A DNA stretch of 64,000 nucleotides from Sarcophilus harrisii (GCF_902635505.1 NC_045427.1:513592165-513656164); one strand, 5' to 3'; positions 11,331 to 21,859 are shown, numbered from the stretch's first letter. Numbers and translations are program-made. The notes: generated by a model not told the origin, from the letters alone.

Positions 11331-11769
11331 CCCATCTTACCCCCAACCACCTCTAGCCCCAAATGATTGATGTTCTCTTTTCTAAAACAGATTTTTCTTG
11401 ATTAGTCCATCTACTGGGTGAGCATCTAAGAGCAAGAAGCTAGACTACAGTGGTACTGAAGAGGAGGAAGGTGAGGGTATAATAACATATCAGAGAATAC
11501 CTTAAATATTAAAACTAGAATCCTAAATCCAGGAATCTAAAGGGTTTCTTAACTGGATAATCCAAACCCCATATACCTTACCATGTTTGCATCAGCGATC
11601 TTGGAAAAGCAGTGAAAACATTTGTGGGGGTCAGTGGCTAAATAAGATAACTGTCTAGACTTCGAACTCCCTCTTTTCCTATCCTCCTTATCTTACATAA
11701 CCCAGATGCCATATATTTACCTAGCAATGACGAGTCTATAATCAATACAGATTATGAAGAACAAGCCAA

Positions 11770-12890
11770 AAAACTTCAAGAATTAGTCAAACACAATCCT
11801 ATCTCACATAATGGTGACCCTTTTCCTTGCTAAGACAAATTCATCTGCTTGCATAAGTGGTCTCATTCTATCCCATCCCATCAACTCCCACAGATTCCCA
11901 CCACCCACCATCCCCACTCCAATCTTTGTTTTTGACTACTTCCTTACCACCTACAAATATACTAATATCTCTCCTCCATGCTCAAAAATCTTACACTTGA
12001 TCCATCTATTCCTCCCTATTATACCATATTTTCCCATTCTCAAGAAATGATTTGATCTGTCTATTCCCACTAATAATCATCATATATCTCTCCTTCCTTT
12101 CTTGACTAAACACTGACAAAGCCATATACAATCAACTTGTCCATTTCCTTTCCTTTCACTCTCTTTTTAAATCTCTGCAGGCTGGCTTCTGTCTTCATCA
12201 TGTAACTGAAACAGCTTGTTCCAAAGTTATCAACGATCTCTAAATTGCCAATGGTCTTTTTTAAATTCTCATCCTTCTTGAACTCTGTCATCTATATCAG
12301 TATCTTTGACATTTCTTCCCTTTGACATTTCTCTCTAGGTTTTTGTGACACTGCTCTCTCCTGGGCCTCCTATTTATCTGACCATTCCTTTTCAGATTCT
12401 TTGTTGAACCTTTGTCCATATTGAACCCACTAAGTCATGGATATATCCAAAGGTATGTGTCCTAGACCATTGTTTTTGTTGTCTCCCTCTGTACTATTTT
12501 CTTTAGTGATCTCATCAGTTGCCATAGATTCATTTATCATATCTCTAATGATAATTATTAGATTTATTTATACAGCTCTAACTTTTCCCCTCACCTCTCG
12601 TTTCACATCATCAGTTTCCCAAACTGAACTCACTTATCTTTCCCTCCAAATTCTTCCGTCTTCCTAACTTTTTTTATTAGTATTAAGGATTTCACCATGC
12701 TCCCATTCACTCAGGCTTAAAACTTAGAAGTCATCTTCTACTCTCTCACCTCTCCTATCCAATTTTTGCCAAGACTTTTTGATTTTACCTTTCTAATATC
12801 TTTCATAAATAACTTATTTAGGATGTCCTTATGCTTTAATATCCCATCTTTTCTAGGGTGGAATATTGAGTTTGTTTTTACCAATATTGC
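11770..12890 (+). mobile_element. LINE-2 ORF2 (reverse transcriptase region), sense, decayed
   Basis: Matches LINE-2 ORF2 in order. 12170-12250 is the stretch before the RT core (QTGF..HSTETAL-like codons). 12340-12400 reads F.DTALSW.SYLSDHS. 12530-12560 is the degraded counterpart of HLYADDSQIYL, where the catalytic YADD is no longer intact. 12590-12640 and 12690-12830 are the regions after the RT core (THLSFPP, LP.TQA.NLEVI, PIQFL). The frame has many stops. Upstream, 11780-12100 is C/T-rich and probably the same element. Confidence 0.8.
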
Positions 12891-14121
12891 TATCCTAGAG
12901 CAGGAAAGATGGGAATATCAGGAAAAAGTCCCATATTGTCCACTAGTAACTCATACACAAGACTAAAGATCAAAGGAACTAAGACTTTAGAAACAAGGTC
13001 TTATGTGGAATGGAGGGCATGTTTTGAGTGGAGATGTACCTCGACTTCTTCCATATTGCAATGTAACTACTGAGTAAGTACTACCATAGCCATTCATCAA
13101 AATTGATCATGCCTTGGATATTCCATCATCCATAACTGTGCCACCAAATCGTCTAACTTTGAAATTTCTCTGACTATAATCTACTGTTCTTGTATCTTTT
13201 CTTTTACCTCATTTCTCCCAAATTTATTCTGTGTCCTTATCAAAACCTCTAGTTTCTTCATCTTTTTCGGTTTTCCCATCAAATTACTCCTGCTCTGGTA
13301 TTTTTTTCCCTCATCACAATCTTGACCCTAGAGTTAACCAATTCTACTCTATGATGTCCCCAACCCTGGATCCTTTGCATTTATGTCCTGTCATTCTCAA
13401 CACTGTATCATTTTGCTTCCTCTGCATGTATTCCCAAGTGACTGAATGCCAGAGAAGAAATTCACATTACCATACTGATTCAGTCACTTACAAATTCATG
13501 AGAGCTAATATCAATTAAGCCCTTCCTCTGCATAGCAAACTTTCTGTTTGACTCTTACATTTTCTATATTAGCCATTTCAAATCTTTTCTCTCTTCTAGT
13601 CTCCTACTCCTAACCCTCTCTCTTTCTGCCTCAGCAAAAGGAATTTGAGAAAAATAGAGAATATCTGCCTTGAGCTCATTTTTTCCTTCTGCTTCATACC
13701 TCAAAAATTGCTCTGTATCTTCACCTACTTCTCTCCACTTTTATTTTGTCCTTGAGGAAGGGAAATTACTTCTTCCTAAAATTTAGCACTCTACAAAGTC
13801 CTCATCTTATTTAACACCCTCCCATCTTCTCTAGGAGCTTGCCTCATAGAATACTCTCTCTCTCTTTCTCAAACTCTTTTTCTCTGTGTTTCTATTTCTG
13901 TATCTCCCTGTATGTTTCTTTCTATTTTTCTCATCCATCTCTGTCTTTCTCATCAAGCTCTTTGCCTATTTACTGGATCTTTATTATTGACAAACATGCT
14001 AAAATCTCTTTCATCCTTAAAAACTTTCATTTGATTATGTTATCCTCTCTAGCCATCAGCCTATATCTCATCTTATCATATATCTCCCTTTCATAGTGGA
14101 ACTCCTAGAAAATTCCATCTA

Positions 14122-15136
14122 GAAACTGGAATATAAGTGGATGCCCATCAGTTGGATAATGGCTGAATAAGTTCTGATATGTGAATATTATGGAATATTA
14201 TTGTTCTATAAGAAACGATCAGCAGGATGATTTCAGGTCTGGAGAGACTTAATGAACTAATGCTGAGTGAAATGAGCAGAACCAGGAGATCATCATACAT
14301 GGCAGCAACAAAACTATACAATGATCAATTCTGATGGATGTATCTCTTTTCAATAATGAGATGATTCAGGCCAATTCCAAAGATCTTGTGATGAAGAGAG
14401 CCATCTACACCCAGAGGGAGGATTGTGGGAACTGAGTGTGGATCACAACATAGCATTCTCACTCTTTTTGATTGCTTGCATTGTGTTTTCTTTCTCTCTT
14501 TTTTTTTTTTTCCTTTTGGATCTGATTTTTCTTGTGCAGCATAATAATTATATAAATATGTATGCATGTATTATATTTAACACATATTTTAACATGTTTA
14601 ACATATATTGAATTACTTGCCATCTAAGGGAGGAGATAGAATACAAGGTTTTGCAAGAGTCATTGTTGAAGTGAGATGAACCAAATCAGTTCCAATGGAG
14701 CAGTAATGAATTGAACCAGCTACACCCAGTGAAAGAACTCTAGGAAATGAGTGTTAACCATTACATAGAATTCCCAGTCTCTCTGTTTTTGTCCACCTGC
14801 ATTTCCTTCACAGGTTAATTGTACACTATTTCAAAGTCTGATTCTTCTTGTGCAGCAAAATAAATGTATGGACATGGATACATAAATTGTATTTAACATA
14901 TACTTTAATATATTTAACATGTATTGGTCTATCTGCCATTGGGGGGAGGGGGTGGGGGGAAGGAGGGGAAAAAGTGGAATAAAAGGTTCTGCAATTGTCA
15001 GTGTTGAAAAATTGCCCATGCATATATCTTATAAATAAAAAGCTATAATTATAAAGAGTCATTGTTGAAAAATTATCCATGTATATGTTTTGAAAATAAA
15101 AGGCTTTAATAAAAAAATTATATTCAAAAAAAGAAA
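14122..15136 (+). mobile_element. L1 3' end inserted in LINE-2, itself interrupted
   Basis: Runs from the ORF2 end ('ataagtggatgcccatcagttgg', 'aatgagcagaaccagg') through the 3' UTR to the purine box and 'acaaggttttgcaagagtca'. It is interrupted by the L1 at 14671-15053 and resumes at 15054 ('gttgaaaaattatccatgtatatg', 'aaaataaaaggctttaat'). TSD aaaattccatcta (13 bp, perfect) at 14109-14121 and 15137-15149. Confidence 0.92.
14671..15053 (+). mobile_element. Younger L1 3' end (lineage B) nested in L1
   Basis: A 383-bp, severely 5'-truncated L1 lying only in the 3' UTR ('gagatgaaccaaatcagttcc', 'caggttaattgtacacta', G-rich box at 14940-14970, 'aaataaaaagctata'). It is flanked by a perfect 16-bp TSD, aagagtcattgttgaa, at 14655-14670 and 15054-15069, inside the tail of the host L1. 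It closely resembles the 3' UTR at 22180-22540. Confidence 0.93.
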
Positions 15137-15660
15137 AAAATTCCATCTACAGTTGTCCACTTTTGCACCTCCCAGTTTTCTAACCCTTTAAGTTTATCTT
15201 TAATCCGATGACTTTTTTTGCCCTCAACCTTCTTGACCTTTCAGCAGATTTTAATATTGTTGAACCCCCTCACATCTTGAACACTCTTTTCCTTTGACTT
15301 TTGTGACATTGCTCTGGCCTAAAGTCCCTCCAACTGACTACTCATCATCCTTTGCTAGAATATCATTTTATTTCCTGACCCCACAATATGTTTCCTGTGC
15401 CCTATGACTCCTGGACTTTTTCTTCATTCTCACAGACCTCCCTTCCTTCAACCTTCAGTTCATTCTTAGGCCATCATCCTCACACAAGTTATATATTCTC
15501 CTCTCTTCCCTATCTTGGTTCCTTGGTGAACTGGTTTGATGTTATACCATTTTCTACTGTTGAATTCCTTGCACTCTTATTCTATTGCTAGGTTTGCCTT
15601 CCTAAAGCCTTAGCCTTGGATTTCCCCAACCATTCAACTCCTCTGCTCCTATCAATGTAT

Positions 15661-15944
15661 TAGTGAACAGAAATGAAGGAAGCTGCACTACACATTTATG
15701 TTAATTCCAATTGTACCTTTATTTCATCAAGGCATGCAAACAAAATTGTATATTATAGGCTCTTTAAAAGATTTGTTGAATTACTCTTGCAATCCTGATC
15801 CTCTGAGTTAACCTTTTCTGACTCATTGGAATAGCAGTAATCAATGTAATAAATATACTGTTGTCTTTTCCAGACTCAGTAACTGTAACTAATGCAAAAA
15901 ATTTAGGACTTTGCTCCAGAGTACTGATAGCCAGAGAGTGGCGT
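15661..15944. other. No recognisable feature
   Basis: AT-rich. A 63-codon minus-strand frame (15764-15955) is not recognised. It separates sense from antisense LINE-2 copies. Confidence 0.4.
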
Positions 15945-16740
15945 ACTGTAGTCAAAAAGTATTTGTTAAGCCTTTACCTTATGTGCTAGGCACTGTGCTA
16001 AATGAAATACAATGAAAAGTAAAAAAAAAACAGTCCCCACTTTTAAAGAGCTCAGAATCTATTGGGGGAGAAAACAGACAAAGAACTATATGCAAACAAA
16101 GCTACATGCAAAAGAAATAAATTGAAAATAATCAACAAAGGGAAGGACTAGAACTAAGAAGGACTGGGAAAGGCTTCTTGTATAAAGTGAAGTTTAGCTA
16201 GGGCTTAAAGGAAGCCAGAAAAAACAGGAAGCAGAAATGAGAGAAAGAGCATTAGATGAATGGGATACTCCATACCTCCTTGGAGGCAGGAGATGGAATG
16301 TCTCCTTGAGAAAACAGCAGGGGAGCTAGTGTCAATGAACTGAAGAATACTTGGAAGGCAGAGGAGTAAAGCTTAAGACTAGAAAGGTTTTTAGGGAAGA
16401 TAGGCAGTTTATGGAAGGCTTTGAAGGCCACATAGATTTAATATTTGATCCTGGAAGTGATAGGGAGCCACTGGAGCTTATTGAATAAGTGGATGACAGG
16501 TGTTGTCAGAGCTGTACTTTAGGAAGATTACTTTGACAGATAGTGGAGGATAGCCTGAAGTGAAGAGAAATTCGTGGTAAATAGACCAATCAGTAGAATG
16601 TTGCAATAATCCAGGAAATAGCTAATAAGGGGCTTGTACCAGAGTGATAATACTATCAAGAAATGGAAGCCAAATGTAGGAGATATTATGAAGTTAAAAT
16701 CAACAGCCTTTGTCCTAACTTGAAGACTCTTGCGTGAAGA
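15945..16740 (-). mobile_element. LINE-2 3' end and ORF2 C-terminus, antisense
   Basis: Long and well ordered. It starts at the reversed tail ('tttgttaagcctttaccttatgtgctaggcactgtgctaa'), then the 3' UTR ('gagctcagaatctattgggggag'). 'aaggcttcttgtataaagtg' and 'aaggaagccag' follow, then ORF2 C-terminal codons through 'gggagccactggagcttattgaataag', 'ctgtactttaggaagattactttgacag' and 'ttgcaataatccagg'. Frames are closed. Confidence 0.9.
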
Positions 16741-16854
16741 GATTCTTCCATCCATTCCATTCCTAAAGTGGTCATGGTCTTCTGCTGGATCATCTGGCTT
16801 ATCCATGGAACTGACCCCTCTGCCACCACTCTTGACTTCTTTTTTTTTCATAAT

Positions 16855-17085
16855 CATTACATTTACTTAATCGATTAAGAAACATTTATGAAATTACTAC
16901 TTTGTTTAGTACTATAAGGGGACACAAAGAAATAGAAAAAAAACATGACTTCTGGCCTTGAGCAATTTAAAATTTAGCTAAGGAGCTAAAATACATGTGA
17001 AATGTTAAGTTAAAACAGAAGCTAAGTAATAATATAGAAAAACAATCACTGTAAGAGATATCATAAAATAGCACTTGATTGGTTG
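16855..17085 (-). mobile_element. Second LINE-2 3' end, antisense
   Basis: A fresh start of the reversed tail ('cgattaagaaacatttatgaaattactactttgtttagtact') followed by 'ggacacaaagaaatag' and 'ggccttgagcaatttaaaattta'. It is a separate copy from 15945-16740 and sits directly behind it. Confidence 0.7.
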
Positions 17086-17089
17086 TCAA

Positions 17090-17355
17090 AGGAGACATTG
17101 GTAGGGCAGAAAAAGCCCCAGATTTGAAGACAAAGGAACTCAGTTCAAATTCTGACTTATCTTCTCACTACCTGTCTGATTATGAGTAAACCAGTTCCCC
17201 TCTCTGGGTCTTCTGTAGTAACAGCAAGCAATTATATAATCCTTTAAGTTTTACTAAGGGTTTTACATGTTACCTTACTTTATTCTATAAAAATTAGAGC
17301 TGGCCAAGGTGTTCTTTAAGGTCTCCCATCTCTAAATCCTATAATCTGATACAAA
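17090..17355 (+). mobile_element. MIR-type SINE with internal foreign piece
   Basis: Head 'ccagatttgaagacaaaggaactcagttcaaattctgac' and 3' half 'aaggtgttctttaaggtctcccatctctaaatcctataatc' are MIR-like. About 62 bases between (17222-17284, 'cagcaagcaattatataatcc', 'gggttttacatgttacc') look like another old repeat ('agcatttatatagcgctttaaggtttgcaaagc' type) inserted or exchanged in. Confidence 0.65.
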
Positions 17356-18105
17356 AATTTTTGGTTCCTTGAGATTAGAGAAGAGAGAAATCACTGTGGG
17401 CTGATCTAGGAAGGCTTTATGGAATATGGTGGGATGGAGAGGAGGATAACTGGAGGAGAAGGAAAAGGGACCTTGAAAATAAGTAGGATCTGGCTAGATA
17501 GAAAGGAAAGGAGACAACATTCCAACTGAGAGGAAATGGTTGAATTGAGTTCATTTTCTGGATTTTTGTGGTCAGAAGAATTCTTTCCCTTGGAATATCT
17601 ATGTCACTGAGGCAAAAGTGTGCATGTGTAGGTGGGTGAAGGGGTCATGTGGGATGGTTTGAATTATGAGGACAAATTCTATCAGTTCTCTATTTCACTT
17701 GGCATGTCCCTTTGAAGCTAAAATGAATTGAATCAATGGACTGCTTTCCATTATGCAGGAGTGGCTCTCTGAGCTCTCCTCCAGACTGTAAAACAACCAG
17801 AGCAAACACTTCAGGCTAATCTTTTGTGGTCAGGAAGAGCTTGAGGAATTATTTGAGATTTTCTCCACAGGCATCTAACTCTGCAATTGACTGAGGCCCA
17901 CACACTCTTGATTTGGGTATTCACTTCCCATCTTCATTCCTGTAGCCCAAACTTCCTTTATTTCAAGCTAAATTTTATATTTTTAGTTATTAAGAGCTGA
18001 ATGGCTTTTTCACAAGTCATAGGGAAAAAAATGACTTGAACCCATAAACAGATAATAATTTCTTACATATGTTGGGCATTTTACATTTTTTAACACATCT
18101 TTATA
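17356..18105. other. No recognisable feature
   Basis: A repeat-poor stretch of mixed composition, with neither open frame nor repeat that I can defend. It could be a candidate for conserved non-coding sequence, which only alignment would show. Confidence 0.4.
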
Positions 18106-18109
18106 CCAT

Positions 18110-18265
18110 CTCCTTTAGAGTCAGAAAATCTAGTTTCAAATCTTGGCTCTGATGCTTAGCATTGGGTAATCTTGGGACTAGGACTCAGTTTTCTGAGGCT
18201 GGACCCCATGGCCTCTGAGGACCTTTCCAGTTTTAGAATGAGGATCCTATTATGTGACACTATCA
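18110..18265 (+). mobile_element. MIR
   Basis: 'tagagtcagaaaatctagtttcaaatcttggctctga', 'gggactaggactcag', 'cccatggcctctgaggacctttccagttttagaatgaggatcctat'. Standard MIR order, missing part of the core. Confidence 0.75.
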
Positions 18266-18269
18266 ACAA

Positions 18270-18425
18270 CCTTGTTATTCAAAGCAGAGATCGTTATCCC
18301 TATTTAATAGCTGATAAAACAGAGACCCATGTAAGTTAAGGGACTTGCCCAATGTCACACAGGAAATGAGTCTCAGAGGCATGAATCATAGAACCCATGA
18401 GCCCTCTCTTAGAGTCCTTTCCAGT
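18270..18425 (-). mobile_element. MIR, antisense
   Basis: 'tatccctatttaatagctgataaaacagagacccatgtaagttaagggacttgcccaatgtcacacagg' is the classic reversed MIR core. With the sense MIR at 18110-18265 it forms a tail-to-tail inverted pair. Confidence 0.85.
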
Positions 18426-18870
18426 GGCCACATAGCCTCAACAAAGGCTGAATATTCTAAATTTGCCAGAGGGGTAACAGGGAAGGAGGGGTTAACCTGT
18501 GATTTCCTCCCTGTAAGAATTTCAGGGTGAATAACTCACTCTATCCATACACCTCAGCATGTCTCTCTAATTAGAACCTTAGAGATTTGCCTGGAGGAGA
18601 GGGTAGACTAGCCAATATGTGCCAGAAAGGAGAGTTGAATGGAGCTCCACCTGACGTGAGGCTGATTCTCTGTCTACTATTTCTGACCATCTTTTATTTC
18701 CCCTCTCCCCAAGTTCCCCTCAACTATTCCTGGGTTTTTCTAGAACTAAGCTTTCTTTTTCAATAATAACCACATTAATTTTGCAATGCTGAGACTATAG
18801 AATTGGGAGAGGGAAAAAAAAGAGTAGAAATAAATCTTTTTTGGATTTGGCTTCTATATTTTTTCCTTCT

Positions 18871-18965
18871 AGAAACAGTTCCCAGAAAAAAAAATAACAA
18901 AAATAAGGTAAAATTTAAAAAAACAAAACAAAACAAAACAAAAAAAGAAAAGAAACAGTTCCCAG
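18871..18965. mobile_element. A-rich 'tail-only' insertion with 15-bp TSD
   Basis: agaaacagttcccag occurs at 18871-18885 and again at 18951-18965, enclosing 65 bases of almost pure A with a few C, T and G, including (CAAAA)4. This is what target-primed reverse transcription leaves when only the poly(A) tail is copied. No body of a LINE or SINE is visible. A simple local duplication with later A expansion is the alternative. Confidence 0.7.
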
Positions 18966-19484
18966 ATTTTTGAAGAAAGCTTGGCTTCTATACTACAGCA
19001 TAGCCAAAACTGTTTGTCCTTGTTTTATGGTCTGAGAATAGAAATCATATAAATGCCTTTCTTAAATTTGGATAACATATTGTTAAAATGAGCAGAAAGG
19101 AATCTTTGAAGAGAATACAACAAATAATCTGTCTAGTTTGTGGCAGCAGCTCTTGCTTGGGCTAAGTTGGGAGATTTACAGGTTTGTTTTATAAAAAATG
19201 AACCTCAATTCCTTATGGGGGAGCTACTTATCTTTGGTTCAACAAATTCTGCTTGTATTGATTGGCTCCTTGGATCATTATCCAGGCAAAAGAGGGAGCC
19301 AGAAAGTACCAGTTTTAGAGTAATTGACCCAATCTTGTATAACTGGCATAGGAAAGTCTGTTAAATTTGTAGTCAGAAGACCTAGGTTTGAACCGTGCCA
19401 ATAAAAAGATAGGGTGAGGGCAAAATGTTTGGGGAGAAGGAGTAAGAAGAGATTGTGCTTAAAAGGATTATTTCTTTTATCATA
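18966..19484. other. Mostly unassigned; short SINE scrap at 19340-19400
   Basis: Only 'aagtctgttaaatttgtagtcagaagacctaggtttgaaccgtgcc' looks like the head of a CORE-SINE. The rest shows no repeat or gene. Confidence 0.4.
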
Positions 19485-19655
19485 GGAACAGCTTAGAGTG
19501 CAGTCACTGTATTGTGGTGGGAAAACCATTGGATGTGGAATCAAAACACACAGATTCATATCTCAGCTCATTAACTGACCAGCTATGTGTCTTCAAGGAA
19601 ATGTCTCTGGGCTTTTATTTCCTCATTTGTGAAATAAGGAAATTGAAAGACATGA
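19485..19655 (+). mobile_element. MIR-type SINE
   Basis: 'ttgtggtgggaaaaccattggatgtggaatcaaaac', 'cagctatgtgtcttcaaggaaat', 'tttatttcctcatttgtgaaataagga'. Tail lost at 19655, where a short reversed LINE-2 tail begins. Confidence 0.75.
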
Positions 19656-19760
19656 ATCAATCAGCACTTATTAAGTGACTACTATGTATCAGATACTGTA
19701 TGGAGAAGCTAAATAGGGAAAGCAGTATACATAAAAATGAATAAATACAAATAATAAAAA
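19656..19760 (-). mobile_element. LINE-2 tail, antisense
   Basis: 'aatcaatcagcacttattaagtgactactatgtatcagatactgta' is the reversed LINE-2 3' terminus. It ends in A/T-rich sequence before the next SINE. Confidence 0.8.
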
Positions 19761-19769
19761 ATCATTGAA

Positions 19770-19985
19770 TAAAAACTGAGGCAGCCAAGTGGTCTCCTAG
19801 ATAGTGTATCAGGCCTAGAGTCAGGAAGACTCCCTGAACAAGATATTTAACTCTGTTTGCCTCAGCTTCCTCATCTGGAAAATGAGCTAGAGAAGGAAAT
19901 GGCAAATCATTCCAGTGTCTTTGCCAACAAAACCCCAAATAATGTCATGAAGAGTCAGCCACAGCTATACAATAAGAACAAATAC
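19770..19985 (+). mobile_element. Marsupial CORE-SINE (MAR-type)
   Basis: 'gaggcagccaagtggtctcctagatagtgtatcaggcctagagtcaggaagac' is the tRNA-like head, with part of the middle deleted. The rest is intact: 'gcctcagcttcctcatctggaaaatgag', 'gaaggaaatggcaaatcattccagtgtctttgcca' and the 3' end 'aagagtcagccacagctatacaa'. Confidence 0.88.
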
Positions 19986-20034
19986 AAGCTAGTAGTGATG
20001 TTAGAAGTTGGAAAGGATTAGGAAAGGTCTCTTG

Positions 20035-20195
20035 AAGATAATTGGAATCAGAAATCAATTGGCTTCTCATCTCAGCTACTTTCTAGCCCTCTGACCTTGA
20101 GTTTTCTCAACTGGAAAATGAAGGATGTGGGATAGGCCAGATGACCTAGAACATTCTTTCTAGTTTTAATCTATAATCCTATGATTTTTCCCTTC
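20035..20195 (+). mobile_element. MIR-type SINE
   Basis: 'gcttctcatctcagctactttctagccctctgaccttgag', 'tctcaactggaaaatgaagg', 'gatgacctagaacattctttctagttttaatctataatcctatg'. Confidence 0.8.
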
Positions 20196-20219
20196 CAACT
20201 TTAAGTTCTAAAATCCTAT

Positions 20220-20243
20220 GGGGGGGGGGGGGGGGGGGGGGGG
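20220..20243. repeat. Poly(G), 24 nt
   Basis: An uninterrupted run of 24 G directly after 'aaaatcctat'. A run this long is unusual in mammalian DNA; G-quadruplex formation or a sequencing artefact are both possible. Confidence 0.95.
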
Positions 20244-20384
20244 AGTCTAAAAAAAGAGGGGAATATAAGAAACTGCATAGTAAAAGTCCTCTTGGGCTAT
20301 GGATTGGGGAAGAGAGGTATCCTCTTATAAACTATTTCTTGGATTATGAAATTTGAATTTAACTACTGGGTCCCTCTAGTGTAC

Positions 20385-20600
20385 TTCTTTTTTATATAAA
20401 TAGTATTTTATTTTTTCAATTACATGTAAAGATAGTTTTCAACATTTTAAAAATAAGATTTTAAGTTCCAAAATTCACTATCTTTTCCTCCTTCCCCTCT
20501 TTCCTCCATAAGATGGCAAGCAATCTGATACAGGTTATACAAGTGCAATCATATTAAATACATTTCTACATCTAATGTATTTTTTTAAAATATTTAACCT
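20385..20600 (-). mobile_element. L1 3' end, antisense
   Basis: Reversed tail and 3' UTR: 'atagtattttattttttcaattacatgtaaagatagttttcaacat', 'cttcccctctttcctccataagatggcaagcaatctgatacaggttatac'. It stands head-to-head with the sense L1 that starts at 20605. Confidence 0.85.
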
Positions 20601-20604
20601 TAAG

Positions 20605-21595
20605 TAACAAGTGCAAAAATGTTTGTAGCAGCCCTTTTTGTAGTGGCAAGGAACTGGAATTGAGTGGATAGCCATCAGTTTGAGAATGGCTGAATAAGTT
20701 ATGATATATGAGTGTAATGGAATATTATTGTTCTACAAGAAATGAAGAGTAGACTGATTTAAGAAAAGCTCCAATCAGTTCCAATAATCTTGTGATAGAG
20801 AGAGCCATCTGCACCCAGAGAGAATACTGTGAGGACTGAGTGTAGATCATAACATAGTATTTTCACTTTTTTGTTGTTATTTGCTTGCTTTTTGTTTTAT
20901 TTCTCTCTCTTTTTTTCTTTTTTCATGTGATTTTTCTTGTGAGGCATGATAATTGTACAATTAGAAGAATTGCACTTTTTAAACATATATTAGATTACTG
21001 CTATCTTGGGGGAGAGGAGGAGAAGGGAGGAAGAAAAAAAAATTGGAATACAAGGTTTCACAAGGATGAATGTTGAAAACTATCTAAGCACATGTTTTGA
21101 TAATAAAAAGCTTAAACAAAAAAGAAAAGCTAGAAAAAACTTACATGAACTGATGCTGAGTGAAGTAAGCAGAACCAAGAGAACATTGTACATAGTAATA
21201 ATATTATGAGATCATCAACTGTGATGGACTTGGCTCTTCTCAGCAATGTAGTGACTCATGACAATTCCAATAGACTTGGGTTGGAAAATGCCATCTGAAT
21301 CCTGAGAGAAAACTGTGGAAACTGAATATGGATTGAAACATTGTATTTTTACCTTTGTTTGTTTGTTTTTGTGGGGTTTTTTTCCTTTTGGTATGATTTT
21401 TCTTGCACAGCATGACAAATATGGAAATATGTATAAAAGAATTGCAATGTTTAAAGGAATATCAAATGACTTGCTTTCTAGGGGAGGGGCAGAAGTAAGG
21501 TAGGTAGGGAGAAAATTTTGGAGCACAAAGTCTTGCAGAAGTGAATGTTTGAAAATATCTTTGCATGTGTTTGAGAAAATAAAATGCTATTTTAA
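20605..21595 (+). mobile_element. L1 3' end interrupted by another L1
   Basis: 20605-20770 is ORF2 end ('gcaaaaatgtttgtagcagccctttttgtagtgg', 'gagaatggctgaataagtta'). After the insertion at 20771-21121 the same L1 resumes at 21132 ('agaaaaaacttacatgaactgatgctgagtg') and continues through its 3' UTR to the tail 'gagaaaataaaatgctatttt'. Both halves together give one ordinary L1 3' end. Confidence 0.9.
20771..21121 (+). mobile_element. Nested L1 3' UTR with TSD
   Basis: 351 bp confined to the 3' UTR ('ccaatcagttccaataatc', 'gagagccatctgcacccagagag', T-rich stretch, purine box at 21005-21040, 'ataaaaagcttaaac'). The 10-bp TSD aagaaaagct is perfect at 20761-20770 and 21122-21131. Confidence 0.88.
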
Positions 21596-21859
21596 AAAGT
21601 TTTTAACCATAATCCAAAAGATTCTGAGAATTTTTAGCACATAATTCCACATCTCAAGTCTAAATTCCCTGGCATCTATTTATTAGAATCACTGGAGAAA
21701 TGTTGGTTAGTGTACTGAATTAACCAAAATGAAAGGTGGCTGTATATGTAAGATTTATACATTTAAGTCAAGTGTTTTCTGGATCTTATCAACAGTTCTT
21801 TATCTTATACTTGTGATAAATAAAAATCTAAAATTTTCACCACTGATGTGCTAGAAGAT

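Larger units (their letters stand above)
13180..15660 (+). mobile_element. Second LINE-2 ORF2 copy, sense, split by nested L1s
   Basis: 13180-14121 and 15150-15660 are one pyrimidine-rich LINE-2 copy interrupted by an L1. Right after the L1 the sequence reads 'ctcaaccttcttgacctttcagcagattttaatattgttgaaccc', the LINE-2 ORF2 LLDLSAAFDTVDH-like block, then 'gacttttgtgacattgctctg' (FRDTALSW). It starts where the neighbour at 11770-12890 has decayed, and the two copies overlap in ORF2 content, so they are separate insertions. No frame is intact. Confidence 0.75.
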
